A stretch of DNA of 64,000 nt from positions 42,711 to 106,710 of the forward strand of contig NZ_JAHXOZ010000011.1 of assembly GCF_023147585.1 (NCBI RefSeq), written 5' to 3'. The translations under genes and the position numbers were made by a program. This stretch comes from Micrococcus sp. EYE_212. GTDB lineage: Bacteria; Actinomycetota; Actinomycetes; Actinomycetales; Micrococcaceae. Shown here piece after piece: positions 34,145-43,017 of this stretch. The notes below the pieces were generated by a model. It was not told where the DNA came from. It ran no database searches and saw only the letters and a list, made by a program, of their open reading frames with translations. Every line of letters starts with the position of its first letter. The stretch's first letter is position 1.

Positions 34145-35365
34145 TCAGCGGGAGCGGTTCGCCGCCACCGCCTCGTTCACCACGGGGGCCAGGCGGCGCG
34201 CGCCCTCCACGAGCTTCTCGGACTCCACGAAGGGGTAGGCCAGGCGCAGGGTCGAGTGGATCCCGTCCACCGGCGTGAACGCGGCGCCGGGGACGAACAC
34301 GGCGCCGGCCTCGATGCCGCGGTGCATGAGCTCGAGCGTGTCCACGCCCTGGGGGAGCGTGGCCCACAGGAAGAAGCCGCCGCGTGGGGTGATGACGTCC
34401 ACGGCCGGGTCCCAGTGCTCGCGCACCGCGGACGCCAGGGCCTCAGCGCGCTCCTTGTAGAGGCCCGTCACCGCGCGCACGTGCCCCTGCCAGTCCAGCT
34501 GCGTGACGAACGCGGTGGAGAGCATCTGCGAGTACGTGGAGGCGTGGATGAACGCGGACTCCGCCCCGAGGTAGAACTCGCGCTTGAGGGCGGAGGGCAC
34601 GAGCGCCCAGCCGATGCGCACGCCCGGGGAGAAGATCTTGGACATCGTGCCCAGGTACACCACGTTGTCCCGGTGCCTCGCGGCGATCGGGGTGAGCGGG
34701 TCGCCGTCGAACGCGATCTGCCCGTACGGGTTGTCCTCCACGATCAGCACGCCGTGCCTCTCGCACACCGCGGCCACCTCCTCGCGGCGCTCCTCGGGGA
34801 GGAGGGCGCCGGAGGGGTTGGCGAACGAGGGGATCGTGTAGAGGAAGGCCACGCGTCGGCCCTCGGCGGCCAGCGCGGTCAGCGTGGCATCCAGCTCGGA
34901 CGGGACGAGGCCCTGCTCGTCCGTGGGGGTGGCCACCGGATCCAGCTCCCAGGTGTTGAACGTGGTCAGCGCGCCCACGAAGGTGGGGTCCTCCACCACG
35001 ACGACGTCGCCCGGGTTCGCGAACGTGCGGCACGCGGTGTCGATGGCGGCCTGGGAGCCGGGCGTGATGACGACGAGCTCGGGGTCGGCGTCCGGGATGC
35101 CGTCCGCGGCCATGACGGCGGCCGCCGCCTGGCGCATCTCCTCGAGGCCCTGGCCCGGGCCGTACTGCAGCGACTCGGTGCCGTGCTGCGCCACGAGGTC
35201 CGCGGCGATCCGGGAGAGCTCCTCGAGCGGGAGGTCCGCGAGCCACGGGTTGCCGCCCGCGAGCGAGACGAGGTTCGGGTCCATCGCGATGTCGAAGACG
35301 TCGCGCACGGCGGACTGGGTCACGCCGAGGGCGCGCTGGGCGAGGAGTTCACGACGAGGATGCAC
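34145..35365 (-). CDS. PLP-dependent aminotransferase, 2-aminoadipate/aromatic type
   Basis: 406 residues of the fold-type I class with PGQGLEEMRQA, ITPGSQAAIDTACR, IPSFANPSGALLP, VEDNPYGQI and the Schiff-base Lys in GTMSKIFSPGVRIGWAL. This resembles LysN/AAT-I enzymes that act on 2-aminoadipate, leucine or aromatic amino acids; the exact substrate is unclear. The GTG at 35365 gives the usual length. There is no MocR-type DNA-binding domain. The frame upstream of the GTG is only low-complexity sequence. Confidence 0.82.
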   Translation of the reverse strand: MHPRRELLAQRALGVTQSAVRDVFDIAMDPNLVSLAGGNPWLADLPLEELSRIAADLVAQHGTESLQYGPGQGLEEMRQAAAAVMAADGIPDADPELVVITPGSQAAIDTACRTFANPGDVVVVEDPTFVGALTTFNTWELDPVATPTDEQGLVPSELDATLTALAAEGRRVAFLYTIPSFANPSGALLPEERREEVAAVCERHGVLIVEDNPYGQIAFDGDPLTPIAARHRDNVVYLGTMSKIFSPGVRIGWALVPSALKREFYLGAESAFIHASTYSQMLSTAFVTQLDWQGHVRAVTGLYKERAEALASAVREHWDPAVDVITPRGGFFLWATLPQGVDTLELMHRGIEAGAVFVPGAAFTPVDGIHSTLRLAYPFVESEKLVEGARRLAPVVNEAVAANRSR

Positions 35366-35432
35366 GAGTCCGCACCCTAGCAAGGGCCGCCCCCCGCCGG
35401 ACAGGGGAGGGGCACGCGGTTCACCGGGGCGG

Positions 35433-36536
35433 TCAGGGGGTGGTGGGGGTCTCCGCCGCTCCCGACGTCGCGGCGCCCTCCGCCGCTCCCGCCCCGGGGG
35501 TGCCGACGGTGGTCGACGCGGCTTCCTCCCCCGCGGCGCCCGCGGGCGACGTGCCCTCGGCCCGATCCGCCACGGAGGCGGAGGAGGACGCGGTGGACGC
35601 CCACGAGGACCTGGAGGAGGGAGCCCAGGAGTTCTCCGCGGTGGAGCCCTCAGACGTGGAGCCCGGGCCGCCGGCGCCGGTGCCTCCCGGCGTCTCCTCC
35701 GTCCCCGCCGCACCCTCCGTCCCGGCAGCCCCCTCCGCGGCCGGCGTCGACGTCTCGGCGGCCGAGGGCGCCGTCTCCGCGGTCTCCGGGGTCCGGGAGG
35801 CCTCCACGGTCGGCGTCGCGGAGGCAGTCGCCGGGGGAACGGACGAGGAGGCCTGCTCGGCGGAGCCGTCCTGCGCCGCCGTCTCCGTCGGTGACGGCGA
35901 GGCGCCGGCGGAGGCCGCCGCGTCGTCGTCGGGGGAGGCCGAGGGCTCCGGGCCGAGGGCGAGCGGGGCGAGGCCGAGGAGCTCGTCGAGGTCCCGGCCG
36001 TCCACCTCGAGGCGCACGTGGGCGGCGTCCGTCTGGGCGCGGGCCGTCTCCTGCAGCTGCGCCCGCACGCGCGCGGCGGAGCACTCGCCCTCCGTGCTCA
36101 GCGTGCCGGAGAACGTGAACACCTCGGTGTCGCCCTCGCGGCGATGCCCCGTCGAGACGAGGGTGCTGCCCGTCTCCACGAGCTCGTTGTAGAGCGGCGG
36201 GTCGCCGTGGGAGCCCCGTCCGTCGCTGAGGAGGAAGTCCAGGGCGTAGGCGGCGCGGTCCGGGGCGTCGGCGGGGGAGGTCTCCACCGGGACCAGCAGG
36301 TCCCCGCAGCCGAAGGCGCGGCCCGAGACTCCCTCGGGCGCGGCGTCCGCCGGGACCACGAGGTGGACGGTCAGCGGGGCGTAGCCCGCCACGTCCGGGG
36401 CGGGCACCCCGGTGGAGGAGGCCGGTTCGGAGGAGGCCGCGGGCTCGGACGGCGCGGCCATGCACCCGGTGGCGACGGCGGCCAGCATGCCCAGGCCGGT
36501 CAGCAGGACGGCCCGCAGGGCGAGGGGATGGCGCAT
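35433..36536 (-). CDS. Secreted lipoprotein with GerMN-like domain and long disordered tail
   Basis: 367 residues: signal peptide with a lipobox ending ATGC, lipidated C25. Residues about 50-190 (LTVHLVVP, VFTFSGTLSTEGECSAARVRAQLQETAR, VRLEVDGRDLDELLG) resemble a GerMN/sporulation-type domain of actinobacterial lipoproteins; this is tentative. Residues about 195-367 are Ala/Ser/Thr/Pro/Glu-rich and surely disordered. Function unknown; it is probably attached to the outer face of the membrane. It is divergent from the CitE-like gene. Confidence 0.75.
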   Translation of the reverse strand: MRHPLALRAVLLTGLGMLAAVATGCMAAPSEPAASSEPASSTGVPAPDVAGYAPLTVHLVVPADAAPEGVSGRAFGCGDLLVPVETSPADAPDRAAYALDFLLSDGRGSHGDPPLYNELVETGSTLVSTGHRREGDTEVFTFSGTLSTEGECSAARVRAQLQETARAQTDAAHVRLEVDGRDLDELLGLAPLALGPEPSASPDDDAAASAGASPSPTETAAQDGSAEQASSSVPPATASATPTVEASRTPETAETAPSAAETSTPAAEGAAGTEGAAGTEETPGGTGAGGPGSTSEGSTAENSWAPSSRSSWASTASSSASVADRAEGTSPAGAAGEEAASTTVGTPGAGAAEGAATSGAAETPTTP

Positions 36537-36629
36537 GCGGGCTCCTGGTGTCGGGGCGGGGTCGGGTGAGCCCTCTCATGGTAGAGCGCTCCCCGGAATC
36601 GCGTCCTGCCGGGAGGCTAGGCTGGAGGC

Positions 36630-37475
36630 ATGCCCGTGAGAAACCGCCGCGCCGCCGCCCTGCCCGCCAAGCTGAGCCGCTCCTGGCTGCTGGTGAACGC
36701 GGCCCGCTCCGACGACTTCGCGCCGGCCCTGGCCTCCGAGGCGGACTCCGTGATCCTCGACCTCGAGGCCGCCGTGCCCGAGGAGGAGAAGGAGGCGGCG
36801 CGCGCCAACGTGGTGGACGCCCTCTCCGGCGGCATGACGGCGTGGGTGCGCATCTCCGCCGCCTCCACCGAGCACTGGGCCCGGGACCTCGAGGCGCTCG
36901 CGCGCCTGAGCGGGGTGCGCGGCGTGGTGCTCGCCGAGACCGAGGAGCCCGAACAGGTCACGTTCACGGCCATGCGCCTGCGCGCGGGCACGCCCGTGAT
37001 CGCGCTGCTGGAGTCCGCCCTGGGCATCGAGAACGCCACGGCGGTGGCCAAGGCCCCGGGGACGTTCCGCCTCGCGTTCGGCGTCAACGACTTCCGCAAG
37101 GACGTGGGCGTGGGCGAGGACCCGCTGGCCATGGCCTACGCGCGCTCCCGCATGGTGATCGCCTCGCGCGTGGGACGGCTGCCCGGCGCGATCGACGGCC
37201 CGCCGGGGAACGCCGACGCCGAGGACTCCGTGCGCGAGTCCAGCGCCGTGACCGCCTCGATGGGGATGACCGGGCGCCTCGTGCTCAGCCGCGGCCAGGT
37301 GGACTGGGTGAACCGGGCCCTGTCTCCGTCCGAGGACGAGCTCTCGTGGGCCAAGGACCTGCTGGACAAGCACAGGGCGGGCGCCGCCGTGGGCGACGGC
37401 TCCTACCTGCCGCGCCTGAAGCGCGCGGAGAAGATCGCCGACCTCGCGGACTCGTACGGCCTCTGGAACGCGTGA
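36630..37475 (+). CDS. HpcH/HpaI aldolase/citrate lyase (CitE-like) family protein
   Basis: 281 residues of the CitE-like TIM barrel: SVILDLEAAVPEEEKEAARANV (metal Asp/Glu and helix), VIALLESALGIENA (metal Glu), FGVNDFRKDVG (Asp). Relatives cleave or form malyl-CoA, citramalyl-CoA or beta-methylmalyl-CoA. No citrate-lyase partner genes are present, so it is a stand-alone lyase/thioesterase of unknown substrate. Confidence 0.82.
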   Translation: MPVRNRRAAALPAKLSRSWLLVNAARSDDFAPALASEADSVILDLEAAVPEEEKEAARANVVDALSGGMTAWVRISAASTEHWARDLEALARLSGVRGVVLAETEEPEQVTFTAMRLRAGTPVIALLESALGIENATAVAKAPGTFRLAFGVNDFRKDVGVGEDPLAMAYARSRMVIASRVGRLPGAIDGPPGNADAEDSVRESSAVTASMGMTGRLVLSRGQVDWVNRALSPSEDELSWAKDLLDKHRAGAAVGDGSYLPRLKRAEKIADLADSYGLWNA

Positions 37476-37608
37476 GCGGCACGCGGCGTGACGTGCCGCG
37501 GCCGGCGCCGTGGCCGCCGTCGTGCGCGGGCCACTAGAGTTGACCCCGCTTCCCGCCCGGCCCGGCCGCGGCGGGATCTCCCGCATCCCGCCTCCTCGAA
37601 GGACTCCC

Positions 37609-38553
37609 ATGAGCGACGCACCCGCAGCAAGCTTCTCCGCCTCCACCACCTCCGCGGCCGACGACGGCGCGCGCGGCACCGGCACCACCCGCGTCAAGCG
37701 CGGCCTGGCGGACATGCTCAAGGGCGGCGTGATCATGGACGTGGTCACCCCCGAGCAGGCGCGCATCGCCGAGGACGCCGGCGCCGTCGCCGTGATGGCC
37801 CTCGAGCGCGTGCCCGCGGACATCCGCTCCCAGGGCGGCGTGGCCCGCATGTCGGACCCGGACCTGATCGACGGGATCATCGAGGCCGTGTCCATCCCCG
37901 TGATGGCCAAGGCGCGCATCGGCCACTTCGTGGAGGCGCAGGTCCTGCAGTCCCTCAAGGTGGACTTCATCGACGAGTCCGAGGTGCTCTCCCCGGCCGA
38001 CTACGTCAACCACATCGACAAGTGGGGCTTCGACGTGCCGTTCGTGTGCGGTGCCACCAACCTCGGCGAGGCGCTGCGCCGCATCACCGAGGGTGCGGCC
38101 ATGATCCGCTCCAAGGGCGAGGCCGGCACCGGCGACGTCTCCGAGGCCGTGAAGCACATCCGCACCATCCGCAAGGAGATCGCGGCGCTGCAGGGCCTGG
38201 CCAAGGACGAGCTGTACGTGGCCGCCAAGGAGCTGCAGGCTCCCTACGAGCTCGTGGCCGAGGTCGCCTCCACCGGCACCCTGCCGGTCGTCATGTTCAC
38301 CGCGGGCGGCGTGGCCACCCCGGCGGACGCGGCCCTGATGATGCAGATGGGCGCCGACGGCGTGTTCGTGGGCTCCGGCATCTTCAAGTCCGGCAACCCC
38401 GCCCAGCGCGCCGAGGCCATCGTCAAGGCCACCGCGCAGTTCGACGACCCGGCCGCGATCGCCGAGGCCTCCCGCGGCCTGGGCGAGGCCATGGTCGGCA
38501 TCAACGTGGCGGACCTGCCCGCCCCGCACCGCCTGGCCGAGCGCGGCTGGTGA
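37609..38553 (+). CDS. pdxS: Pyridoxal 5'-phosphate synthase subunit PdxS
   Basis: 314 residues. [77 protein letters not shown] and [11 protein letters not shown] are invariant PdxS blocks with both catalytic lysines. It condenses ribose 5-phosphate, glyceraldehyde 3-phosphate and ammonia from PdxT to PLP. The ATG at 37609 gives an N-terminal extension of about 25 Ser/Ala/Thr-rich residues before the conserved start. Its partner pdxT is 1.4 kb downstream, beyond nuclease unit 2. Confidence 0.96.
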   Translation: MSDAPAASFSASTTSAADDGARGTGTTRVKRGLADMLKGGVIMDVVTPEQARIAEDAGAVAVMALERVPADIRSQGGVARMSDPDLIDGIIEAVSIPVMAKARIGHFVEAQVLQSLKVDFIDESEVLSPADYVNHIDKWGFDVPFVCGATNLGEALRRITEGAAMIRSKGEAGTGDVSEAVKHIRTIRKEIAALQGLAKDELYVAAKELQAPYELVAEVASTGTLPVVMFTAGGVATPADAALMMQMGADGVFVGSGIFKSGNPAQRAEAIVKATAQFDDPAAIAEASRGLGEAMVGINVADLPAPHRLAERGW

Positions 38554-38578
38554 GCTGACCCCACCCCCCTCCCTCCGA

Positions 38579-38637
38579 ACGAGGTGTCACGAAGTGTTGG
38601 TATCCGCCGCGGATACCAACACTTCGTGACACCTCGT
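38579..38637. repeat. 28-bp perfect hairpin, left boundary of nuclease unit 2
   Basis: Arms 38579-38606 and 38610-38637 are exact complements around the 3-base loop CCG. The outer arm reads ACGAGGTGTCACGAA. It begins 25 bases after the pdxS stop. The 19 bases at 38575-38593 recur in inverted orientation at 39899-39917, so the two ends of the unit form terminal inverted repeats. Confidence 0.92.
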
Positions 38638-38708
38638 CTGCGTGTGCGGGTGCGTGTGTGGGTGCGTGTGGGTATGTGGGGGTGGGTATGTGGGGGTGGG
38701 CTGCTCCT
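38638..38708 (+). repeat. G/T-rich low-complexity tract
   Basis: Runs of GTGTG/GGGTG steps, including a direct repeat of GGTATGTGGGGGTG. It lies between the left hairpin and the nuclease gene of unit 2; no gene or clear promoter is seen in it. Confidence 0.6.
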
Positions 38709-38792
38709 GCACACGTGCCAAGCGGGCGCGCCTCGTCCACCGACGACGACGACGGCCCGCCCCTCGCGCGCGACGGTCGCCACGCTGGGGGC

Positions 38793-39905
38793 ATGACCCG
38801 TCCCCCTCGACGGCTCCCGCCCGCCGTCTCCCCACCACCCGACCACGAGGACGCCCCCGTGCCCCGGCGCCTGCTCACCTCCGGCGCGGCACCGGTGTCC
38901 ACCGTCCGCGCTCTGCGGGCCGCCGGTGCGACGGCCCAGCGCCTGCGCGCGTCCGACCTCGCGGCCCCGGCGTGGGGTCTGCGGGCGATCGGACCGGGTC
39001 CCGTCGACCGGATCGGGCACCTGCGAGCGCTGACGGACCTCACGCCCGGGGACGCTGTGGTCACCCACGCCACCGCCGCGTGGGTCTGGGGGATCTGGCT
39101 GCCGTCGGCGCTGGACCCGCTCTCCCCGCTCCATCTGTCCAAGCGCATCGATGCCGGCGGCCGCCCCCGTCCTCGCGGCGTCCGTCCCCACACGCTTCCC
39201 CCGGCCGCCCCCGTCACCCGTCTCGCGGGCGTCCCCGTGACGTCGGCGGCATGGACCTGGACTGACCTGGCCACACAGCTCGTCCCGTGGGGTGACCCGC
39301 GGTCCGTCCCGCCCCTCGTGGAGGAGCGTGCCCTCGAGGACCTCGTGGTGGCGGGGGAGTCGCTGCTCCAGTCCGCGCACGGGGCGGCCGCCAGGGAGGA
39401 GCCCGGCGAGCACCCGCGATGCACGCGAGCGGAACTGGCCGCCGTCGTCGGGAAGCGGCGGAACGTGCGCGGGGTGCGCCTGATGCGGGCAGCGCTGCCG
39501 CTGCTGCGGGACGGCAGCGGATCGCCCGCGGAGAGCCGGCTGCGGCTGCGGCTGGTGGGGGCCGGCTTCCCGGAGCCGCGGATGAACGTGCGGGTCACGC
39601 TCCGGGGCGGGTCGTGGATCATGCCGGACCTGGTGTGGGAGGAGTCGCGCGTGTGCCTCGAGTACGAGGGCGACCACCACCGCACGGACGTCGCCCAGTT
39701 CCGGGAGGACATCAGCCGCGTGCGCCGTCTCGAGGCGTCGGACTGGACCTGTCTGCGGGTAGCGGGGGACGTGTGGACGCCGTCGGGGTTCGAGCGGATG
39801 GCGGCCGACCTGCGCGCCGCTCTCCTCCGCCGCGGCGCTGTCCTCTCCGCGCAGACGAATTGTCACGAATCGTTGGAATGCGGCCCGGATACCAACGATT
39901 CGTGA
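38793..39905 (+). CDS. DUF559 / Vsr-like endonuclease-fold protein (unit 2)
   Basis: 370 residues, paralogue of the gene at 3479-4462. The N-domain keeps THATAAWVWGIWL. The nuclease-like core has E247 in SPAESR, D279, and EYEGDHH (290-296) before a Vsr-like end (LEASDWTCLRVAGDVW). The leader CGACGACGACGG and the GGGCATG start context match unit 1. The last residues (NCHESLECGPDTNDS) and the TGA stop at 39903-39905 are encoded by the right boundary hairpin itself. It interrupts the pdxS-pdxT pair. Function unknown; DNA cleavage is predicted from the fold only. Confidence 0.8.
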   Translation: MTRPPRRLPPAVSPPPDHEDAPVPRRLLTSGAAPVSTVRALRAAGATAQRLRASDLAAPAWGLRAIGPGPVDRIGHLRALTDLTPGDAVVTHATAAWVWGIWLPSALDPLSPLHLSKRIDAGGRPRPRGVRPHTLPPAAPVTRLAGVPVTSAAWTWTDLATQLVPWGDPRSVPPLVEERALEDLVVAGESLLQSAHGAAAREEPGEHPRCTRAELAAVVGKRRNVRGVRLMRAALPLLRDGSGSPAESRLRLRLVGAGFPEPRMNVRVTLRGGSWIMPDLVWEESRVCLEYEGDHHRTDVAQFREDISRVRRLEASDWTCLRVAGDVWTPSGFERMAADLRAALLRRGAVLSAQTNCHESLECGPDTNDS

Positions 39906-39913
39906 CACCTCGT
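39855..39913. repeat. Hairpin, right boundary of nuclease unit 2
   Basis: Arms 39855-39883 and 39885-39913 pair at 25 of 29 positions. Its right arm repeats the left-boundary sequence (GGATACCAAC-nn-TTCGTGACACCTCGT). It overlaps the end of the nuclease gene and stops 31 bases before the pdxT ATG. Confidence 0.9.
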
Positions 39914-39944
39914 TCGGGGGAGGGGGCGGGCTAGCATCAGGGGA

Positions 39945-40610
39945 ATGACGACGACGCGGCCGGACGGCGACCAGGGTTCCAGCAACGGGAGGCTCGTCGG
40001 GGTGTTCGCGCTCCAGGGCGACGTCCGCGAGCACGTGCACGTCCTCGAGGCGCTCGGCGCGCAGACCCGGCTGGTGCGGCGCCCCGCCGACCTCGAGGGG
40101 CTCGACGGGATCGTCCTGCCCGGAGGGGAGTCGTCCGTGATGGACCGGCTCGCGCGGATCATGGCGCTCAAGGCCACGCTCGCCGCGGTCCTCCGCGCTG
40201 GCCTGCCGGCCTACGGCACGTGCGCCGGCCTCATCATGCTGGCGGACGGGATCCAGAACCCGGCCCCGGGCCAGGGCAGTCTCGGCGTCCTGGACGTCAC
40301 GGTGCGGCGCAACGCGTTCGGCGCGCAGGTGGACTCGTTCGAGGAGGACCTCGCCATCCCCGCCGTCTCGGCGGACCCGGTGCATGCCGTGTTCATCCGC
40401 GCGCCCGCGGTCCTGGCCGCCGGCGCCGACGTCGAGGTCCTGGCGAGCGTGCCGGCCTCGCGCCTGTCCGTGGACCCTGCGGGGCTGGGGCTCGACGACG
40501 ACGCGCGCCTGCCCGTGGCCGTGCGCCAGGGGCGCCTGCTCGCCACGAGCTTCCACCCCGAGGTCACCGGCGACTGGTCCTTCCACCGGGAGTTCCTCGC
40601 TGGGCTCTGA
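39945..40610 (+). CDS. pdxT: Pyridoxal 5'-phosphate synthase glutaminase subunit PdxT
   Basis: 221 residues: GVFALQGDVREHVHVLEALGA, LPGGESSVMDRL, nucleophile in YGTCAGLIMLA, RNAFGAQVDSFE, and the His-Glu of SFHPEVTGD. It hydrolyses glutamine to feed ammonia to PdxS. Its 5' side is the boundary hairpin of unit 2, so it must either be read through from pdxS or carry its own promoter in the short 39906-39944 gap. Confidence 0.95.
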   Translation: MTTTRPDGDQGSSNGRLVGVFALQGDVREHVHVLEALGAQTRLVRRPADLEGLDGIVLPGGESSVMDRLARIMALKATLAAVLRAGLPAYGTCAGLIMLADGIQNPAPGQGSLGVLDVTVRRNAFGAQVDSFEEDLAIPAVSADPVHAVFIRAPAVLAAGADVEVLASVPASRLSVDPAGLGLDDDARLPVAVRQGRLLATSFHPEVTGDWSFHREFLAGL

Positions 40611-40637
40611 GCCGGACGCTCTCGGGCAGTGAGCCCG

Positions 40638-40685
40638 GACGACGCGGGGCCCGGACGGATCAGACCGTCCGGGCCCCGCGTCGTC
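40638..40685. terminator. Bidirectional terminator between pdxT and ald
   Basis: Arms 40638-40658 and 40665-40685 are 21-bp perfect complements with a 6-base loop, midway between the convergent stops at 40610 and 40693. Confidence 0.85.
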
Positions 40686-40692
40686 GGTCGGA

Positions 40693-41835
40693 TCAGGCCT
40701 CGGCGAGCACGTCCGCGGTGACGCGCACGTCCGTCTCCGCGTCCAGCCCGAGCGGCTCGGCGAGCGCTTCGGCCACGGAGCGCAGGGTGAGGGAGCCCTC
40801 ATGGGCGTTGAGCCCCGTGGCGAAGCCCTCGTCCGAGGAGAGCGCGGCGCGCCAGCCGGCATCGGCGATCTTCAGGATGTACGGCAGGGTCGCGTTGGTG
40901 AGCGCGGCCGTGGAGGTCTGCGGCACGGCCCCGGGCATGTTGGCCACGCAGTAGTAGACCTGCTCGCCCACGCGATACGTGGGGTGCTGGTGCGTGGTGG
41001 CGTGCGACCCCTCGAAGCAGCCGCCCTGGTCGATTGCGATGTCCACGAGCACGGAGCCCGGGCGCATGGCCTCCACCATCTCTGCGGTGACCAGTTTGGG
41101 GGCCGCGGCGCCGGGGATGAGCACGGAGCCGATCACGAGGTCCGCGTCCGCCACGGTCTCGGCGATGGACAGGTGACTCGAGGCCAGCGTGCGGAAGCGC
41201 CCGTTGTGGGTGGAATCCAGCTGCGCGAGGCGCTCCAGGCTGATGTCCAGCACAGTCACGTCCGCGCCCATGCCGGCGGCGACGACGGCCGCGTTCTCGC
41301 CCGCGACGCCCGCGCCGATCACGGCCACGCGGCTGCGGCGGGTGCCGGGCACGCCGCCGAGCAGCACGCCGGAGCCCCCCTGCGCCTGGGTGAGGTGGTA
41401 CGCGCCGGCCGTGGGTGCGAGGCGCCCGGCCACCTGGGACATCGGGGCCAGCAGCGGCAGGGCACGGCCGCGGGTCACGGTCTCGTAGGCGATGGCGGTG
41501 GTGCCGGAGTCCAGGATGGCGCGGGTGCCCTCGGCATCGGCGGCGAGGTGCAGGTAGGTGAAGAGGACCTGGCTGCGGCGCAGGCGGTGGTGCTCCTCGG
41601 CCACGGGCTCCTTGACCTTCAGCACGAGCTCCGCGCGCTCCCAGACCTCGTCCGCGCTCCCGACGAGCTGGGCGCCCGCCTCGGCGTAGGCCTCGTCCGG
41701 GATGCCGGAGCCGACGCCGGCCCCCGTCTGCACCAGGACCTCGTGGCCGCGGCGGACCAGCTCCAGGACGCCGCTGTGCGTGAGGGCGACGCGGAACTCG
41801 TTGTTCTTGACCTCTGTGGGCACTCCGATCAGCAT
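40693..41835 (-). CDS. ald: Alanine dehydrogenase
   Basis: 380 residues: MLIGVPTEVKNNEFRVALTHSGV, KVKEP, HLAADAEG, VIGAGVAGENAAVVAAGMGADVTVLDIS (NAD fold), DIAIDQGGCFEGS and NMPGAVPQTST are hallmark blocks. It interconverts alanine and pyruvate plus ammonium. The ATG at 41835 is chosen over a far upstream in-frame ATG lying in the divergent promoter. An Lrp-type regulator is divergent, the common arrangement for ald. Confidence 0.96.
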   Translation of the reverse strand: MLIGVPTEVKNNEFRVALTHSGVLELVRRGHEVLVQTGAGVGSGIPDEAYAEAGAQLVGSADEVWERAELVLKVKEPVAEEHHRLRRSQVLFTYLHLAADAEGTRAILDSGTTAIAYETVTRGRALPLLAPMSQVAGRLAPTAGAYHLTQAQGGSGVLLGGVPGTRRSRVAVIGAGVAGENAAVVAAGMGADVTVLDISLERLAQLDSTHNGRFRTLASSHLSIAETVADADLVIGSVLIPGAAAPKLVTAEMVEAMRPGSVLVDIAIDQGGCFEGSHATTHQHPTYRVGEQVYYCVANMPGAVPQTSTAALTNATLPYILKIADAGWRAALSSDEGFATGLNAHEGSLTLRSVAEALAEPLGLDAETDVRVTADVLAEA

Positions 41836-41950
41836 GGCGGCGAATCTAGCCGTCCCGACGGCATTGCGGACCAGGTGCCGAAGGATCGTGCGCGAAGACG
41901 GCAGAATTGGACAGAATCGTCGTCGCACAGCTCACAGTGAGGCCCGAACC

Positions 41951-42424
41951 ATGAAGCATCTGCAGTCCCTCGACCGGGTGGACCGGCGGCTCCTCGAGCT
42001 GCTGCGGCAGGACGCGCGCCGCACCAACGCCTCGCTCGCGGAGGAGCTCGGGGTGGCGCCGTCCACGTGCCTGGCCCGGCTCAAGGCGCTGCGCGCGTCC
42101 GGCGCCGTGCGCGGCTTCACCGTGGAGGTGGACCCGGCCGCCCTGGGGAACGGCCTGGTGGCGCTGATCTCCGTGCGCATCCGCCCGGGGGCGCGCCACC
42201 GCATGGAGGAGCTCTTCGAGCAGATGCGCGCGCTGCCCGGCGTGCTCCAGGTGTTCTTCCTCGGCGGCGAGGAGGACTTCCTCCTCCACGTGGCGGTCGC
42301 GGACTCGGAGGAGGTCTCCCGGTTCGTGCTCAAGAACCTCTCGGCGGATCCGGCCGTGGCCTCCACCCGCACCTCCCTCGTGTTCCGGCACGAGCGCGGC
42401 GAGTGGCCCTGGCAGCGGGGCTGA
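41951..42424 (+). CDS. Lrp/AsnC-family regulator of ald
   Basis: 157 residues: helix-turn-helix (LDRVDRRLLELLRQDARRTNASLAEELGVAPSTCLARLKALRASGAV) then an RAM ligand domain (VALISVRIRPGARHRMEELFEQM, VLQVFFLGGEEDFLLHVAV). It is divergent from ald with a 115-base gap, so it probably activates ald in response to alanine, as AldR-type proteins do. Confidence 0.9.
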   Translation: MKHLQSLDRVDRRLLELLRQDARRTNASLAEELGVAPSTCLARLKALRASGAVRGFTVEVDPAALGNGLVALISVRIRPGARHRMEELFEQMRALPGVLQVFFLGGEEDFLLHVAVADSEEVSRFVLKNLSADPAVASTRTSLVFRHERGEWPWQRG

Positions 42425-42482
42425 GCGGACCCGGCCCGCTCACACCGCCCCGCACGCGGACCCGGCCCGCCATACTGGACCC

Positions 42483-42983
42483 GTGACCACCCTTGCGATC
42501 GTCGTGTCCCTCCTCGCCGTCCTCCTGATCATGGTCGGGGTCGTCGGCACGGTCTACCCGATCCTGCCCGGCTCGATCCTCATCCTCGTCACGTCCCTCG
42601 CATGGGCCTGGATCCTCGGGTCCGGTGCCTCCTGGACGTTCGGCATCATCGCGGCCGGCCTCGCGATCACGGGCCTGAGCGCGTCCGCCGTGCTCACGGG
42701 CCGCTCGCTGCGCCGGGAGAAGGTGACGCGCGGGCCGATCATGGCCGGCGTCGTCGGGGCGATCATCGGCTTCTTCGTCGTCCCCGTGGTCGGCCTGTTC
42801 ATCGGCTTCGCGGTGGGCCTGTTCGCCTCGCAGTGGGCGCGCCTCAAGGACGGCCGCGCCGCCCTGGCCAGCTCCGTCAGCGCCCTCAAGGCGATGGGCC
42901 TCGGCATCCTCGTGGAGTTCACCTGCGCGATGTTCGCGCTCACCTCGGTGGGCTTCGGGATCATCGTCCACGCCCTCACCTGA
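42483..42983 (+). CDS. DUF456 family membrane protein
   Basis: 166 residues with a GTG start and about four membrane helices. GTVYPILPGSILILV at the first helix and the Gly-rich GVVGAIIGFFVVPVVGLFIGFAVGLFASQW are typical of DUF456. Function unknown. Confidence 0.85.
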   Translation: MTTLAIVVSLLAVLLIMVGVVGTVYPILPGSILILVTSLAWAWILGSGASWTFGIIAAGLAITGLSASAVLTGRSLRREKVTRGPIMAGVVGAIIGFFVVPVVGLFIGFAVGLFASQWARLKDGRAALASSVSALKAMGLGILVEFTCAMFALTSVGFGIIVHALT

Positions 42984-43017
42984 CCGCCCCCCCACACGAC
43001 GCCCCGCCGGTGCCCGG

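Noticed and set aside
38640..38708. G/T-rich tract considered as a replication or transfer origin
   Set aside because: No DnaA boxes, no iteron spacing and no replication gene nearby; it is simple slippage-type sequence.
38575..39917. Target-site duplication around nuclease unit 2
   Set aside because: The bases next to the unit (CCGA and TCGG) are complementary, not direct repeats, so they extend the inverted repeats and give no duplication.
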